Below the pieces are notes generated by a model, which ran no database searches, was not told where the DNA came from, and saw only the letters and a program-made list of their open reading frames with translations. A stretch of DNA of 64,000 bases from Roseibaca calidilacus. Lineage in GTDB: Bacteria; Pseudomonadota; Alphaproteobacteria; Rhodobacterales; Rhodobacteraceae. The first letter of the stretch is position 1, and the number at the start of each line of letters is the position of its first letter. The position numbers and the translations under genes were made by a program. This document shows positions 62,965 through 64,000 of the stretch, in pieces. The DNA is taken from contig NZ_FBYC01000004.1 of NCBI RefSeq assembly GCF_001517585.1, positions 372,001 through 436,000 of the forward strand, in the 5' to 3' direction.

Positions 62965-64000
62965 GTGATCGCAGTTGATGACCTGATCGCCCTGATCCAC
63001 AACTACAATCCCGGTTGCAACCAAGACCTTGTGCGCAGGGCTTGGGCCTATGGCGAGGCGATGCATGAAGGCCAGTTCCGGCATTCGGGCGAGCCGTATT
63101 TCACACATCCGGTCGCTGTTGCCGCCATCCTGACCGAAATGCGGCTGGATGACGCGACCCTTGTCACAGCGCTTCTGCATGACACGATCGAAGACACCAA
63201 ATCCACCTATTCAGAGGTTGAGCGCCTATTTGGCACCGAGATCGTCGAATTGGTGGATGGTGTCACCAAGCTGACCAATCTTCAGCTTTCCTCGTCCGAA
63301 GCCAAGCAGGCCGAGAATTTCCGCAAGCTCTTGATCGCCATGTCACGCGATTTGCGGGTGATCCTTGTCAAGCTGGCGGACCGGCTGCACAACATGCGCA
63401 CCATCCGTTCCATGCGGCCTGAAAAGCAGGCGCAAAAGGCGCGCGAGACGATGGATATCTACGCGCCGCTGGCCGGTCGCATGGGTATGCAATGGATGCG
63501 CGAGGAACTGGAAGACCTGTCCTTCCGCGTGCTGAACCCCGAAGCGCGCAATTCCATTCTGCGCCGGTTTATCACCTTGCAGCGCGAAGCGGGCGATGTG
63601 GTGCATCGCATCAGCAACGACATCCGCGCCGAGTTGGACCGCGCAGGTGTCGAGGCCGATGTCTACGGACGCGCCAAGAAACCCTATTCCATCTGGCGCA
63701 AGATGCAGGAGAAAGAACTTGCGTTCTCGCGCCTGTCGGACATTTACGGATTTCGCATCATCACTGGCGATGTGGCCGAATGCTACAAGGTGCTGGGCAT
63801 CATGCATCAGCGGTGGCGCGCGGTGCCGGGGCGGTTCAAGGATTATATCAGCCAACCGAAATCGAACGGGTATCGGTCGATTCACACCACGGTGTCGGGC
63901 CGCGACGGCAAGCGTGTGGAAATCCAGATCCGCACGCGCGAGATGCACGAAGTGGCCGAAGCGGGTGTCGCCGCGCATTGGGCGTATCGTGATGGCGCGC
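62965..64000 (+). CDS. RelA/SpoT-type (p)ppGpp synthetase/hydrolase, N-terminal part
   Basis: The first 345 codons of a gene that runs off the right edge. The hydrolase domain has HSGEPYFTHPVAVAAIL, HDTIEDT and KLADRLHNMRTI; the synthetase domain starts with KKPYSIWRKM and SDIYGFRIIT, then YISQPKSNGYRSIHTTV. Both domains look intact, as in bifunctional alphaproteobacterial Rsh proteins. GTG at 62965 is chosen as the start. Confidence 0.93.
   Translation, partial: MIAVDDLIALIHNYNPGCNQDLVRRAWAYGEAMHEGQFRHSGEPYFTHPVAVAAILTEMRLDDATLVTALLHDTIEDTKSTYSEVERLFGTEIVELVDGVTKLTNLQLSSSEAKQAENFRKLLIAMSRDLRVILVKLADRLHNMRTIRSMRPEKQAQKARETMDIYAPLAGRMGMQWMREELEDLSFRVLNPEARNSILRRFITLQREAGDVVHRISNDIRAELDRAGVEADVYGRAKKPYSIWRKMQEKELAFSRLSDIYGFRIITGDVAECYKVLGIMHQRWRAVPGRFKDYISQPKSNGYRSIHTTVSGRDGKRVEIQIRTREMHEVAEAGVAAHWAYRDGA

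Overview
The window is a G+C-rich bacterial chromosome segment whose gene content fits a Rhodobacterales-type alphaproteobacterium. The evidence is an HprK-RapZ-EIIA-HPr cluster, a methylsuccinyl-CoA dehydrogenase-like enzyme of the ethylmalonyl-CoA pathway, a cytosolic PhoR, an alphaproteobacterial RpoH, an SdhAF4/DUF1674 protein, DUF3035 and DUF721 proteins, and a CtrA-type site of the Rhodobacterales form (TTAAC-N5-GTTAAC). No rRNA or tRNA gene was recognised. Both edges cut genes: hprK on the left and a relA/spoT-type gene on the right.

Left part (1-7374): PTS-type regulatory genes (hprK end, rapZ, EIIA, HPr), a class III CoA-transferase, a DsbA-like/DUF721 pair, mutY, an AlkB-type membrane hydroxylase, a DCC-family protein, and an unknown gene with a CtrA-like site upstream. 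That unknown gene is split by a compact Mu-type transposable element at about 7375-16156 (8.8 kb).

The element is the most notable part of the window. Both ends can be read: an 18-bp inverted repeat, two abutting 24-bp end repeats on the repressor side, and a CATTC duplication in the flanks. It carries a divergent repressor and Ner-like gene, a MuA-type transposase with an intact DDE triad, a MuB-type ATPase, GemA, a Mor-like regulator, and only a small capsid module (major capsid gpT, gpG, protease gpI) in an order unlike Mu. I see no terminase, portal, gpF, lysis or tail gene. It is either a strongly deleted prophage or a streamlined, possibly satellite-like element; the sequence alone does not decide.

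Middle (16307-44643) is mostly housekeeping: a PcrA/UvrD helicase, an FMN alpha-hydroxy-acid dehydrogenase, pyruvate carboxylase, a beta-rich exported protein, 5-oxoprolinase pxpBCA, rmuC, mutL, a pair of M16 peptidases, a DUF3035 lipoprotein, lspA, purH, a heparinase-like protein, an rsmB-type methyltransferase, SdhAF4, DUF3179, a Dabb protein, rpoH, a RluA-family synthase and an MBL-fold hydrolase.

Right part (44644-64000): a NucS-like nuclease gene of foreign appearance, a flavoprotein-SelD fusion with two membrane-protein genes, a GNAT gene split by an IS1182-type insertion sequence, phoR-phoU-phoB with a Pho-box candidate and no pst genes between, a four-gene ATP-grasp / alpha-E / transglutaminase / Anbu-protease operon, a VOC protein, the methylsuccinyl-CoA dehydrogenase-like gene, a TauE/SafE permease, a NYN-domain protein, folK, rpoZ, and the start of a (p)ppGpp synthetase/hydrolase gene. 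All calls come from reading the sequence; no database search was run.
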